Of a stretch of DNA of 55,827 nt, positions 8,003 to 16,418 are shown piece by piece; within the stretch, counting starts at the first letter, position 1; every line of letters starts with the position of its first letter. The position numbers and the translations under genes were made by a program. Source of the DNA: an uncultured bacterium (GTDB lineage Bacteria; Armatimonadota; HRBIN16); the NCBI GenBank assembly GCA_938027655.1, contig CALJAP010000144.1:1-55827 (forward strand), written 5' to 3'. The notes under the pieces are model-generated. The model did no database searches. It had not been told where the DNA came from and saw only the letters and a program-made list of their open reading frames with translations.

Positions 8003-8748
8003 TCCACCTTAAACCGTCGTATGCCGGGTAACCGCCTCAGCGCAAGCACCGAATCGCGCAACATGTCCTCCACGAACTTGGCATTATCGTAAGCGGACTC
8101 GGTCACATGCTTCTCATCGGGACGCTTCAGTACAGGATACAACGGACTGCTGCCCTGTTCCTCTAGCAGCCTGCAGAGCTCTTCCATGTCCGGTTCCGGC
8201 GCAGAGGGGAGCAGTTCAATCTCCGCGCGGATGTAGGCTCTCTGGTTATGCGCACCATACAGTGCAATCTGCTTACTGCATGGGCATAGCGATTTCACCG
8301 GAACATTCACCCTGACAAGGCGCGTGCAGCTACCGTTTTCCAGCACCACCACCCATTCTGCGTCCGCATCTAGCCAGCCGGTTGCGCCGGTGACAGGGGC
8401 GCGCTTGCGCAGGAAATATTTGAACCTCATGGTGACTTCTGCTTGGTCGGCGTCCAGTGCATCGCGGGCGCGGTCGAGCATCCGTTGCAGGTCATGAAGG
8501 GTAAGGGGAGCCCGGCTTGCTTCATCCAGTATTTGCATCAGGCGACTCATATGTGTGCCCTTTTTGTCCGGCTGCAAGGACACCGCGAAATCCACCGAGG
8601 CGATGGTGTGGAACGCACTACCGTCGCCGTTGGCGATTTGTACAGGCAGTTGCACCCCGCGCACGCCGACCCGTGGGATGGGTACGTGGCGCACGTCTTC
8701 CTGGTTGGCAACGTCAGGAAGCGATAGCGCTACTCCGATTTCATCCAT
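7930..8748 (-). CDS. folE2: GTP cyclohydrolase FolE2 (type IB)
   Basis: A 272-residue product that converts GTP to 7,8-dihydroneopterin triphosphate, the first step of folate (and queuosine-type) pathways, in the cytoplasm. The family hallmarks are present: SLPDVANQ near the N-terminus, KGTHMSRLMQ at about 63-72, and the metal and catalytic-site segment SLCPCSKQIALYGAHNQR at 153-170, with Cys155 and Cys157. Start at 8748 is chosen because GGGGGAC precedes the ATG; an upstream in-frame start at 8775 has no ribosome site. FolE2 replaces the zinc-dependent FolE in many bacteria and can use other divalent metals. It is first in a two-gene unit with the metalloprotease. Confidence 0.95.
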   Translation of the reverse strand: MDEIGVALSLPDVANQEDVRHVPIPRVGVRGVQLPVQIANGDGSAFHTIASVDFAVSLQPDKKGTHMSRLMQILDEASRAPLTLHDLQRMLDRARDALDADQAEVTMRFKYFLRKRAPVTGATGWLDADAEWVVVLENGSCTRLVRVNVPVKSLCPCSKQIALYGAHNQRAYIRAEIELLPSAPEPDMEELCRLLEEQGSSPLYPVLKRPDEKHVTESAYDNAKFVEDMLRDSVLALRRLPGIRRFKVECESIESIHNHNAFAATEEWLSPL

Positions 8749-8820
8749 TGCTGTCCCCCGCAGAATGATTTGCACGTTTAGGGTACCCGCTTTGTCACAG
8801 GCGGGTCAACGGGTATTCTG

Positions 8821-9921
8821 TTACTCCATTATCTTTTGCCAGAAAGTTACATATTGCACGGCGACCTGCTTCATACTGAATCGTTCCATCGCTCGCCTTC
8901 GCGCAATTTGCGCCAGCTTGCGGTGCATCTCCGGTTGCTCTTCCAGCAGACGGATACAATTCGCCAGCTGCAACGCGCTGCCCTCCGCGAAAACCAGACC
9001 GGCATCACCGATAACGCGCGGTATCTCGCCACTGTCCGAGCCAACTACAGGCACCCCACATGCCATCGCCTCCACCAGCACCCTGCCGAACTGCTCCTTC
9101 CAGCGCAGTGTGGTACGCGAGGGCAGTACCAGCACATGCAACTGGCGCAGAAACGCGGCAACATGCGTAGAGGGGATTGCACCCAACCAGCGCACCCGAT
9201 GCGCTATGCCCAAGCGTTCCGCTCGCTCTCGCCAGGGCGATTCGGCTCCCTCCCCGGCAATCCACGCCTCGCAGTCCTCAGGCAGACTTTTCAGGCTCTC
9301 CAGCAACACATCGATGCCCTTTGCAGGAACCAGCCGTCCCAGGTAGCCGATGCGAAACGGTGGCGACGCGGGCAGCTCACCCGGTGTGAAGAGCTCCGTA
9401 TCCACACCGTATTGCGGGATGATGCCCACAGGCAGGGTGAACCCCTTGCGCCGTAGTACCTGCATCGCGTCATGGTTGCCCGCAATGACCCCGCTGAGCC
9501 GTTTTGCGAGAGATGCCTCAAACCAGCGAAAGGGTGGGGGATAGCAACGGTAGATGTTCTGCCAGCAGAACGCCACGGCGTGAGCTCCTGACCGTTTTGC
9601 CGCCAGCGCCGCGTGGTAGGTGGCGAAGTTGTACACCTCCTCGTCGATGTGCACCAGGTCGGGGCGAAACTGCCGAATCAGGCGAGGCAAACGGGGCGCG
9701 TAGTAGAAGTGATAGTGTCCGTTCCAGCGCAGGGGGGTCACCTGCAGGTGATAGCCTCGCGGAGTAACCGCCTCCAGAGGTATTTTGCCCACATGCGGCT
9801 CGCGCCAGTACGGCGGCACCACCACCAGCAGCTCCTCTACGTCAGGCTGTGCGGCAAGGTGTTCATACTGCTTGTGGTAGACCGCTCGCGTGGCAGCTTT
9901 TGAGAACAGCAACACTCGCAT
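8821..9921 (-). CDS. Glycosyltransferase family 4 protein
   Basis: A 366-residue cytoplasmic or peripheral enzyme of the GT-B fold. The N-terminal half reads MRVLLFSKAATRAVYHKQY and HIDEEVYNF; the C-terminal half has the linker IGYLGRLVPAKGIDVLLES and the nucleotide-sugar site VEAMACGVPVVGSDSGEIP, in which the E-x7-E pattern is typical of GT4 retaining transferases. It likely transfers a sugar from a nucleotide donor to a cell-surface glycan or glycolipid. Donor and acceptor cannot be read from sequence. It appears to be a single gene, 73 bases from folE2. Its ribosome site is weak. Confidence 0.88.
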   Translation of the reverse strand: MRVLLFSKAATRAVYHKQYEHLAAQPDVEELLVVVPPYWREPHVGKIPLEAVTPRGYHLQVTPLRWNGHYHFYYAPRLPRLIRQFRPDLVHIDEEVYNFATYHAALAAKRSGAHAVAFCWQNIYRCYPPPFRWFEASLAKRLSGVIAGNHDAMQVLRRKGFTLPVGIIPQYGVDTELFTPGELPASPPFRIGYLGRLVPAKGIDVLLESLKSLPEDCEAWIAGEGAESPWRERAERLGIAHRVRWLGAIPSTHVAAFLRQLHVLVLPSRTTLRWKEQFGRVLVEAMACGVPVVGSDSGEIPRVIGDAGLVFAEGSALQLANCIRLLEEQPEMHRKLAQIARRRAMERFSMKQVAVQYVTFWQKIME

Positions 9922-10000
9922 AGAATACCGGCTCGGTTTTGAGGCGTCGCAAATTTGAGCTTAGTATACCTTCTTCATGGTATCGCTATCCAGTGTTGAC

Positions 10001-10070
10001 TGGAGGACGAACCCCCGGTGAGCCGAACATCTGCCCTCTCACACGGCTTGGCAGAAGCCTCGCGCTCCGG
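10001..10070. repeat. Inverted pair of family A intergenic repeats
   Basis: The forward copy at 10001-10031 reads TGGAGGACGA ... GTGAGCCGAACAT, and the inverted copy at 10043-10070 is the complement of a sequence close to GAGGCTTCTGCCAAGCCG. They match the better-conserved copies at 13800-13826 and 16355-16381 (core GAGGCTCCTGCCGAGCCG) and the inverted copy at 16389-16411. The pair lies between the glycosyltransferase and the dehydrogenase at 10150. Confidence 0.55.
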
Positions 10071-10149
10071 ACATGGGTTGCACCCTTGCAGGAACTTGCT
10101 GCGCCTCCTCGAAACAAGTAATCCTGTATACTCTTCGTGGAGGACATCG

Positions 10150-11313
10150 ATGGCAGAGAAGGTCACACTGGCAATAGTGGGCTGCGGGGGCATAGCAGGC
10201 GCGCACCGCGAGGGGCTGAGAAAACTGTGGGAAGCGGGCATCCGCGATTTCGAAGTCATCGCGACGGTAGATATCGACCGTTTGCGAGCCGAGAAGATGG
10301 CAGACGATCTGGCACAGTTTCAAGGCAAACGCCCCACGCCGTACCAGCAGCTGGAAGAGATGCTACGGGCGGAGAAGAACCTTGATGCGGTGGACATCTG
10401 CTCGGTGCACCGCAATCACCATTCGCTGGCTATCCCCTGCTTCCAAGCGGGCAAGCACGTGACTATTGAGAAACCGCTTGCGCTTACGCTGAAAGCAGGG
10501 CGACGGATGCTGGCGGCAGCGGCACAGGCTGGAACCGTGTTTCAGGTGGCGGAGAACTACCGCCGCGCTCCCGAACACCGCGCCATCCACTGGGCAGTTC
10601 GGCAGGGCGACATCGGCGAGATACGCATGATATTCTGGCTGGATGTGGGCGAGAGGCTGTGGTACTGGACCTGGCGCGAGCACCGTATGGACGCGGGCGG
10701 CGGATGGGTGCTGGATGGCGGCGTGCACTTCGCCGACCTGTTCCGCTACCACATAGGCGAGGTGGATACCGTTGCCGCGCGTTCACACGCTTTCCATCCC
10801 TATCGCTACGGCAAGCCGGAGACGCTGGAAGACCCCATTCCCGTGGATGTGGAGGACACCGTGATGGCAACGCTCACCTTCGAAAGCGGCGCGATGGGGC
10901 AGTGGACCTCCGTCTCCGCCGCGCCGGGAAAGGGCTTCAACCAGCGCATCCTATACGGCGAGCATGGCTCCATCGATTTCGGAAGCGGATTGAAAACACG
11001 CTCCGGGCGCGAAGAGAGCCTGCAGGAGATGGTGGCACGCTTCCGTAAGGCGATAGGCGAAGATGGCTGGGAGCAGATGTTCCCGCACGGCGTCACCGAC
11101 ACCATCGCTACTGAGCTATGGGAGTTCATTCAGGCGGTGCAGGGCAAGATGCCGGTGGAGATTGACGGGGTAGAGGGTTATAAGGACGAAGCCATCTGCA
11201 TGGCGGTATACGAATCCAGCTGGCTCAACGGCAGCACAGTGGTCGTTGCCGATGTGGAGTCCGGCGCGATTGCCAACTACCAGCGCGACCTTGACGAGGC
11301 GCTGGGATTGTAG
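10150..11313 (+). CDS. Gfo/Idh/MocA family NAD(P)-dependent sugar oxidoreductase
   Basis: A 387-residue cytoplasmic enzyme. The Rossmann fingerprint IVGCGGIAGAHR lies at 9-20 and the family signature EKPLAL at 107-112. The catalytic-type region WVLDGGVHFADLFRYHIG follows, as in many members. Start at 10150 is chosen for its GGAGGACATCG leader; a TATACT at 10127-10132 could be the -10 element but is too close to be certain. It likely oxidises or isomerises a pyranose, or handles a dehydro-sugar. The GH38 mannosidase begins 24 bases downstream on the same strand, so the two probably form an operon for mannose-containing glycans. Confidence 0.9.
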   Translation: MAEKVTLAIVGCGGIAGAHREGLRKLWEAGIRDFEVIATVDIDRLRAEKMADDLAQFQGKRPTPYQQLEEMLRAEKNLDAVDICSVHRNHHSLAIPCFQAGKHVTIEKPLALTLKAGRRMLAAAAQAGTVFQVAENYRRAPEHRAIHWAVRQGDIGEIRMIFWLDVGERLWYWTWREHRMDAGGGWVLDGGVHFADLFRYHIGEVDTVAARSHAFHPYRYGKPETLEDPIPVDVEDTVMATLTFESGAMGQWTSVSAAPGKGFNQRILYGEHGSIDFGSGLKTRSGREESLQEMVARFRKAIGEDGWEQMFPHGVTDTIATELWEFIQAVQGKMPVEIDGVEGYKDEAICMAVYESSWLNGSTVVVADVESGAIANYQRDLDEALGL

Positions 11314-11337
11314 CACGTGTTCAAGGAGGAAGCAGCC

Positions 11338-13770
11338 ATGACTCTCCATGCCATCGGCAATGCGCATATCGACCCCGTGTGGCTGTGGCGGTGGACGGAA
11401 GGACTGGAGACCATCCGCGCCACCTTCGCCAGCGTTCTGGAACGGATGAGGGAGTTTCCTGAGTTTCGCTTCACCGGCAGTTCGGCGGCGTTTTACTGGC
11501 TTCTGGAGCAGACCGACCCCGATATGCTTGCGGAGATTCGCCAGCGCGTGCACGAAGGACGTTGGGAACTGGTGGGCGGATGGTGGATTCAGCCCGATTG
11601 CAATATCCCGTGTGGCGAGTCCTTTGTCCGCCACGCGCTGGTTGGGCAACGCTACTTCCAGAAGACCTTCGGGGTCACCGCCACCGTCGGCTACAACCCC
11701 GACAGCTTCGGGCATGCGGGCACGCTACCGCAAATACTGCGCAAAGCAGGGTTGACACGCTACGTCTTTATGCGCCCCAGCCCGCACGAGAAAAGCCTGC
11801 CCGCCAACGTCTTCTGGTGGCAATCGCCCGACGGCTCGCGTGTGCTGGCGGCGCGAATCACCCGCTCCTACGCCACATGGGGCGAAGATCTGACACAGCA
11901 TGTAGAAGCCAGTGCAGAAGGCGCGCCTGATTTTCTGGATGACTACATCCTTTTCTATGGTGTGGGCAACCACGGTGGTGGTCCCACCATCCAGAATATC
12001 CGCTCGCTACAGCAGTTAGCGCAGGCTCCCCAAATGCGGGCGGTTCGCCTGAGCACCCTTGGAGCCTTCTTCGAGGCTGCGGAAGCACAGGCGGGGGCAG
12101 GTGCGCCCATCCCCGTCGTCGCCGAAGAGCTGCAACACCACGCGCGCGGCTGCTACACCGCCCACTCGGAAGTCAAGCGCCAGAACCGCCGCATCGAGCA
12201 TCTGCTGATGACCGCCGAGCGTGTGGCGTCGATGGCGTGGGCATTACTGGGACGCGAATACCCGCAACAGGCGCTTACTGAAGCGTGGCAGAGCGTGCTG
12301 TTCAACCAGTTCCATGACATTCTGGCGGGAACCAGCCTGCCCGAAGGTTACGAGGACGCCCGCGACCTGTACGGGCACGCCGCCGCGCTGGGCGGTTATG
12401 CTCTGCACACCAGCCTACAGGCGTTGGCGCGGCAGATAGACACGCGCGGGGAGGGTGCGCCGCTGTTAGTGTTCAACCCGTTGCCCTGGTGGGTGGTGGC
12501 TCCTGTTGAGGTAGAACGCGGTTCGGTGCAGCTGAGTGACGAAGAGGGCAACCCCGTGCCTGCGCAGGAGGTGCAGTCATCCACCGTGACGGGTCAGCAG
12601 CGCAGCGTGTTCGTGGTAGAACTGCCCCCGATGGGCTATCGCGTGCTGCGGGCGGATGCGCAGGTTGCCCCGTCTACTCCATCGGGTATGTTGCACGCCG
12701 AGGTCAACGACGAGGGCGCCTCACTGGAAAACGACTTCTGGCGGCTGGAGGTCAACACTGCAGGGCATCTTGCCCGCCTATACGACAAGCGCCATCGTGT
12801 GGAGGTGCTCTCTGCTCCTGCCAATATGGGCATCGTGCTGGACGACCCCAGCGACACCTGGAGCCACGATGTCGCCTCCTTCCGCAACGAGATAGGGCGT
12901 TTCGCAGGGGCGCAGCTGGCGATAGAAGAGCTGGGGAACGTGCGCGCCTGCCTGCGCATCGAGACCCGCTGGGGCAACTCGCGGATGATGCAGAGGCTCT
13001 ACCTGTACCGTGAGAGTGAGATTATCGAGTGTCGCGCTACAATCAACTGGCAGGAGCGGTACAAGATGCTCAAAATAGCCTTCCCCTTGCGCCTGCAGGA
13101 GCCTCGTGTGACCGCCGAATCGCCCTATGGTTTTACCGTACGCGAACCGGACGGTGGAGAGGAACCCTGCCAGCAGTGGGTGGACGTGTCGGGCTGGACG
13201 ACGGACGACAAGGACGAACGTATCCCCTATGGCTTTGCCCTGCTTAACGATAGCAAGTACGGCTATGACGCGCTGGGTTCCGAATTGCGCTTGAGCATTC
13301 TGCGCAGCCCTGCATACGCGCACCATGACCCGAGCAGGCTGGAACCGCAGAAGCGCTACCGGTACATCGATCAGGGAATGCAAACAGTCACCTACCGACT
13401 GGTTCCCCATGCAGGTAGTTGGCAGGAGGCGCACATTACGCGGCGCGCGTGGGAGCTGAACGTGCCGCCCGTCACTGTCAAGGAGTATATGCACAGGGGA
13501 GCTTTCCCACCAATAGCCTCCCTGCTGTATGTGGAACCGGAGAACGTATTGGTGACCGTCTGCAAAAAGGCAGAAGATGCCGATGCGCTGATTGTGCGAG
13601 CATACGAGAGCACCGGTAAGCCCTGCACCGCGCGAATCGAGATGCCTCTGGTCGGTATCCGGTGGGAAGCTCCTATCGGCGCGTGCGAGGTCAAGACATG
13701 GCGTATCGTGACGAGTGAACCGCCTGAGATTGTGGAGGTGAACCTCCTCGAAGGGGTGGAGGGTACGTAA
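11338..13770 (+). CDS. Alpha-mannosidase, glycoside hydrolase family 38
   Basis: An 810-residue enzyme that releases alpha-linked mannose using a zinc ion. The N-terminal domain starts with AIGNAHIDPVWLWRW, giving zinc ligands His10 and Asp12; GYNPDSFGHAGTLPQIL at 118-134 holds the nucleophile Asp122. A further ligand region is HHARGCYTAHSEVKRQ at about 270. The middle and C-terminal beta-sandwich domains are present at usual length. No signal peptide, so a cytoplasmic enzyme. AAGGAGG lies 10 bases before the ATG at 11338. It follows the dehydrogenase at 10150 and likely supplies its substrate. Confidence 0.93.
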   Translation: MTLHAIGNAHIDPVWLWRWTEGLETIRATFASVLERMREFPEFRFTGSSAAFYWLLEQTDPDMLAEIRQRVHEGRWELVGGWWIQPDCNIPCGESFVRHALVGQRYFQKTFGVTATVGYNPDSFGHAGTLPQILRKAGLTRYVFMRPSPHEKSLPANVFWWQSPDGSRVLAARITRSYATWGEDLTQHVEASAEGAPDFLDDYILFYGVGNHGGGPTIQNIRSLQQLAQAPQMRAVRLSTLGAFFEAAEAQAGAGAPIPVVAEELQHHARGCYTAHSEVKRQNRRIEHLLMTAERVASMAWALLGREYPQQALTEAWQSVLFNQFHDILAGTSLPEGYEDARDLYGHAAALGGYALHTSLQALARQIDTRGEGAPLLVFNPLPWWVVAPVEVERGSVQLSDEEGNPVPAQEVQSSTVTGQQRSVFVVELPPMGYRVLRADAQVAPSTPSGMLHAEVNDEGASLENDFWRLEVNTAGHLARLYDKRHRVEVLSAPANMGIVLDDPSDTWSHDVASFRNEIGRFAGAQLAIEELGNVRACLRIETRWGNSRMMQRLYLYRESEIIECRATINWQERYKMLKIAFPLRLQEPRVTAESPYGFTVREPDGGEEPCQQWVDVSGWTTDDKDERIPYGFALLNDSKYGYDALGSELRLSILRSPAYAHHDPSRLEPQKRYRYIDQGMQTVTYRLVPHAGSWQEAHITRRAWELNVPPVTVKEYMHRGAFPPIASLLYVEPENVLVTVCKKAEDADALIVRAYESTGKPCTARIEMPLVGIRWEAPIGACEVKTWRIVTSEPPEIVEVNLLEGVEGT

Positions 13771-13799
13771 CGCACGCCCCTCTGGGTGGTGTACCAACT

Positions 13800-13826
13800 T
13801 GGAGGGTGAGGCTCCTGCCGAGCCGT
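13800..13826 (+). repeat. Family A intergenic repeat
   Basis: Contains GAGGCTCCTGCCGAGCCG preceded by TGGAGGGT, nearly identical to the copy at 16355-16381. The core can fold as GGCTC/GAGCC. It sits between two convergent genes (stops at 13770 and 13839), where it might also act as a weak bidirectional terminator. Confidence 0.6.
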
Positions 13827-13838
13827 ATACATATCATC

Positions 13839-14594
13839 CTACCACTTTGTCGCCACGAAGAAGGCGCGGTCGGTGGTGGCGTTGGGGGGGCGCAGGGTGT
13901 AGGCGTGAAAGGTACGGGCGTAGTCGAACCCTGCGCGAAGTAGCATTTGCTTGATTTCCTCCAGCGGGTACGCTCTCTGGCGGTGCACTTCGGTGAAATG
14001 GTGGGTGATTTCTCCTTGCTCGTCGCGCAGCCAGAACTCCATTTCCACCGTGCAGAGTTTGCTCTCCTCATCGTATCGACTCTTCCAACGATAAAGCAAT
14101 CGCCGGCGCGAGCCGAGGTTGTCCTGGTCAAACAGCCCCTCGCGCAGGGCGTACTCGGTGTTGACGTCAAAAAGGAACGCCCCGCCCGATTGCAGATGGT
14201 TATACACCCTCTGGAACGCTTCCTGAAGTTTTTCGGGAGAGAGGATATAGTTCAGGCTGTCAAATAGGCTGAGCACGAGGTCAAACCGCTTCGACAGCTG
14301 CAGCTGCGATGCATCCTGCACCTCGTAACGGATGTCTAACCCTGCTTCCTGCGCCTTACGTTGTGCCTCCGCCACCATCGGTGCGGAGATGTCCACACCC
14401 CACACCTCGTAGCCCATCCTCGCCAGCCGCATCGCCACGTTGCCCGTGCCGCAGGCAAGGTCGAGGATGCTGCGCACCTTCAGGCGGTAGCGCTCTATCA
14501 ACTCATGCACATAGCGTACCCAGAAATCATAGGGCACATTGTGCATCAGTTCATCGTAATATGGGGCGATGAGCGTGAATGCAGCGTCGGACAT
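13839..14594 (-). CDS. Class I SAM-dependent methyltransferase
   Basis: A 251-residue cytoplasmic protein with motif I LDLACGTGNVAMRL at 44-57, the acidic end of strand 2 VWGVDISAP, and a motif IV-like LSLFDSLNYI. The N-terminal YYDELM resembles small-molecule methyltransferases (ubiE/Methyltransf_25 type). Target unknown. It lies 13 bases downstream of the DUF2442 gene on the same strand, which suggests co-transcription with the DUF4160/DUF2442 pair. Confidence 0.85.
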   Translation of the reverse strand: MSDAAFTLIAPYYDELMHNVPYDFWVRYVHELIERYRLKVRSILDLACGTGNVAMRLARMGYEVWGVDISAPMVAEAQRKAQEAGLDIRYEVQDASQLQLSKRFDLVLSLFDSLNYILSPEKLQEAFQRVYNHLQSGGAFLFDVNTEYALREGLFDQDNLGSRRRLLYRWKSRYDEESKLCTVEMEFWLRDEQGEITHHFTEVHRQRAYPLEEIKQMLLRAGFDYARTFHAYTLRPPNATTDRAFFVATKW

Positions 14595-14607
14595 GTCTCG
14601 ATACAGG

Positions 14608-14913
14608 TTACTCTGTTACTACACCGCGCGACGCCAACCAACGCCTCAGCGACTTTGTGCTTTCCCCGCTGGGGCGCCCCGCCAGTATCCCTTCGACGCC
14701 AATGTGCTCGTCGATGTCCGGCCACTCGATAGCGTACCCCCCACCCAGCAGCTGCCAACGCTGTCGCTCGGCAGGTGTAGCGTACAACAGGCGAGGATAC
14801 CACGCCAGCGGTACGGCAATCCGCCTGCCATCTAGCAGACGTACAATCAGGTCCTCTTCGGTCACCTCTACGTCTACAGCGAGAGGCTCGGTTTCAAGCG
14901 TCAAAGTACTCAT
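14608..14913 (-). CDS. DUF2442 domain protein
   Basis: A 101-residue protein. The region VEVTEEDLIVRLLDGRRIAV, then PLAWYPRL, A-x-PAERQRWQL and GYAIEWPDIDEHI is the recognisable DUF2442 pattern. The start at 14913 is supported by GGAGGCG, and it lies inside the preceding gene (20-base overlap), indicating translational coupling. Genes of this family very often sit directly next to DUF4160 genes, as here; a regulator or small toxin-antitoxin-like partnership has been suggested by such pairing but I cannot prove it from sequence. Confidence 0.85.
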   Translation of the reverse strand: MSTLTLETEPLAVDVEVTEEDLIVRLLDGRRIAVPLAWYPRLLYATPAERQRWQLLGGGYAIEWPDIDEHIGVEGILAGRPSGESTKSLRRWLASRGVVTE

Positions 14914-15130
14914 GCCACGCCTCCAGAAGTGTCTTTTCGTATTTGATAACAAGGCGGGTGATCTCGTTCAACTCGTGAGAAGCGAAGCCCCGGTTCTTCG
15001 CCAGTGTCACGGGCGCAAGCCAAAACTTGGCAATCTGCTTGTCACGCTTCACATGGATGTGTGGTGGCTCTCCCCTGTCGGAGCTAAAGAAGATGAAAGA
15101 GTAAGAACCTTCGACAAGTATCGTAGGCAT
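14894..15130 (-). CDS. DUF4160 domain protein
   Basis: A 78-residue protein starting MPTILVEGSYSF, with the diagnostic GEPPHIHVKRD (residues about 20-30) and AKFWLAPVTLA, then a helical tail ending LLEAWHEYF. The ATG at 15130 is preceded by GAGGGCAGAGGT. It is the first gene of a pair with DUF2442. Usual length for the family, so intact. Small enough that it may act on RNA or on its partner protein, but no function is established. Confidence 0.85.
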   Translation of the reverse strand: MPTILVEGSYSFIFFSSDRGEPPHIHVKRDKQIAKFWLAPVTLAKNRGFASHELNEITRLVIKYEKTLLEAWHEYFDA

Positions 15131-15299
15131 ACCTCTGCCCTCTATATGAAAGACATGGATTCGCCACGCCTCATCTCGCCCATAGTGTACACAAAATACC
15201 ACATTCTGTCCAGATTCCATCGCAACGACGCCCCAGAGGATTTGCCAGAGGGTAGACAGAACCCAACAATATGCAGAACAGAGACGAGGAGGCAGAGTA

Positions 15300-16313
15300 A
15301 TGGCACAAGCAGCACAACGCAGGCTCCCCGCGGCGACGCCTCAGAAGCTGCCGCGATGGCGTGGCTTTAACCTGCTCAATAAGTTTCATCGCGACTGGAA
15401 CAGCCGACCGTTTCACGAACAGGACTTCGCATGGATTGCCGAACTGGGCTTTAACTTCGTGCGCTTGCCGATGGACTACCGGTGCTGGACGGAGCCTTCG
15501 GACTGGACGAAACTGCGCGAAGAGGTGCTGAAAGAGATCGACGCGGCAGTGCGGTACGGGCAGAAGCACAGGGTGCATGTATGCATTAACTTCCACCGCG
15601 CGCCCGGCTATACGGTCGCCTCGCCGCCGGAGCCGAAATCGCTGTGGACGGATGCCGAGGCATTGAAGGTGTGCTGTATGCACTGGGCACACTTCGCCAA
15701 ACGTTATAAGGGCATTCCCAACAGCCAGATCAGCTTCAATCTGTTCAACGAACCTGCCGGTGTAGATGCCCCAACACATCGCAGGGTGGTAGAGCGCGTG
15801 GTAGAGGCTATTCGCGAGCAGGACCCCGACCGCCTCATCATCTGCGACGGTCTGAATTGGGCACGAGCACCCATTGAGGAACTGGTAGGACTGAAAGTGG
15901 CTGGCGCAACGCGCGGTTACGACCCCTTTGTCATCTCCCACTATAAGGCGAGCTGGGTGCAGGGTTCCGACAAATGGCCTGAACCCACCTATCCCTGGCG
16001 CGAGGGCAGCACCGTGTGGGACAGGCAGACGATATGGGAGCGCATCTACAAGCCCTGGAAGGAGCTGGAGAAAAAAGGCGTCGGCGTGATGATCGGCGAG
16101 TTCGGCGCGCATAATCAAACCCCGCACAGGGTGGTTATCGCCTGGCTGCGCGACCTGCTGAGCCTCTGGAAGGAAGCGGGTTGGGGCTGGGCGATGTGGA
16201 ACTTCTACGGCTCGTTTGGACCGGTGGACAGCGGACGTGCCGACGTGCGCTATGAGGAATGGCGTGGGCATAAGCTGGACCGCGAGATGCTGGAGCTACT
16301 GCAATCGATGTAG
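15300..16313 (+). CDS. Glycoside hydrolase family 5-like enzyme
   Basis: A 337-residue protein without signal peptide. It shows the clan GH-A pattern: WRGFNLLNKF near the start, NFVRLPMDYR at 52-61, HVCINFHRAPGY at 93-104, SFNLFNEPAG with Glu151 as acid/base, and GVMIGEFGAHN with Glu267 as nucleophile, followed by GWAMWNFYGSFG. GAGGAGG lies 10 bases before the ATG at 15300. It is divergent from the DUF4160 pair with about 170 bases between. It probably cleaves short beta-glucans or mannans taken up into the cell. Confidence 0.88.
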   Translation: MAQAAQRRLPAATPQKLPRWRGFNLLNKFHRDWNSRPFHEQDFAWIAELGFNFVRLPMDYRCWTEPSDWTKLREEVLKEIDAAVRYGQKHRVHVCINFHRAPGYTVASPPEPKSLWTDAEALKVCCMHWAHFAKRYKGIPNSQISFNLFNEPAGVDAPTHRRVVERVVEAIREQDPDRLIICDGLNWARAPIEELVGLKVAGATRGYDPFVISHYKASWVQGSDKWPEPTYPWREGSTVWDRQTIWERIYKPWKELEKKGVGVMIGEFGAHNQTPHRVVIAWLRDLLSLWKEAGWGWAMWNFYGSFGPVDSGRADVRYEEWRGHKLDREMLELLQSM

Positions 16314-16354
16314 CCTTGCGCTGAGATGTTAACGGTTGCTGAGGTTCATCCCTC

Positions 16355-16411
16355 TGGAGGGCGAGGCTCCTGCCGAGCCGTCGGCACGCGATGTTCGGCT
16401 CACAGGAGCCT
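16355..16411. repeat. Inverted pair of family A intergenic repeats
   Basis: Forward copy 16355-16381 (TGGAGGGC then GAGGCTCCTGCCGAGCCG) and inverted copy 16389-16411 (GATGTTCGGCTCACAGGAGCC), seven bases apart. The inverted half resembles the complement of the forward copy at 10011-10031. Lies between the convergent GH5-like (stop 16313) and alkaline phosphatase (stop 16419) genes. Confidence 0.6.
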
Positions 16412-16418
16412 GTTCTAT

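Noticed and set aside
15171-16271. A 366-codon reverse open frame opposite the GH5-like gene
   Set aside because: The sense strand has a clear glycosidase with both catalytic glutamates; the antisense product has no recognisable features.
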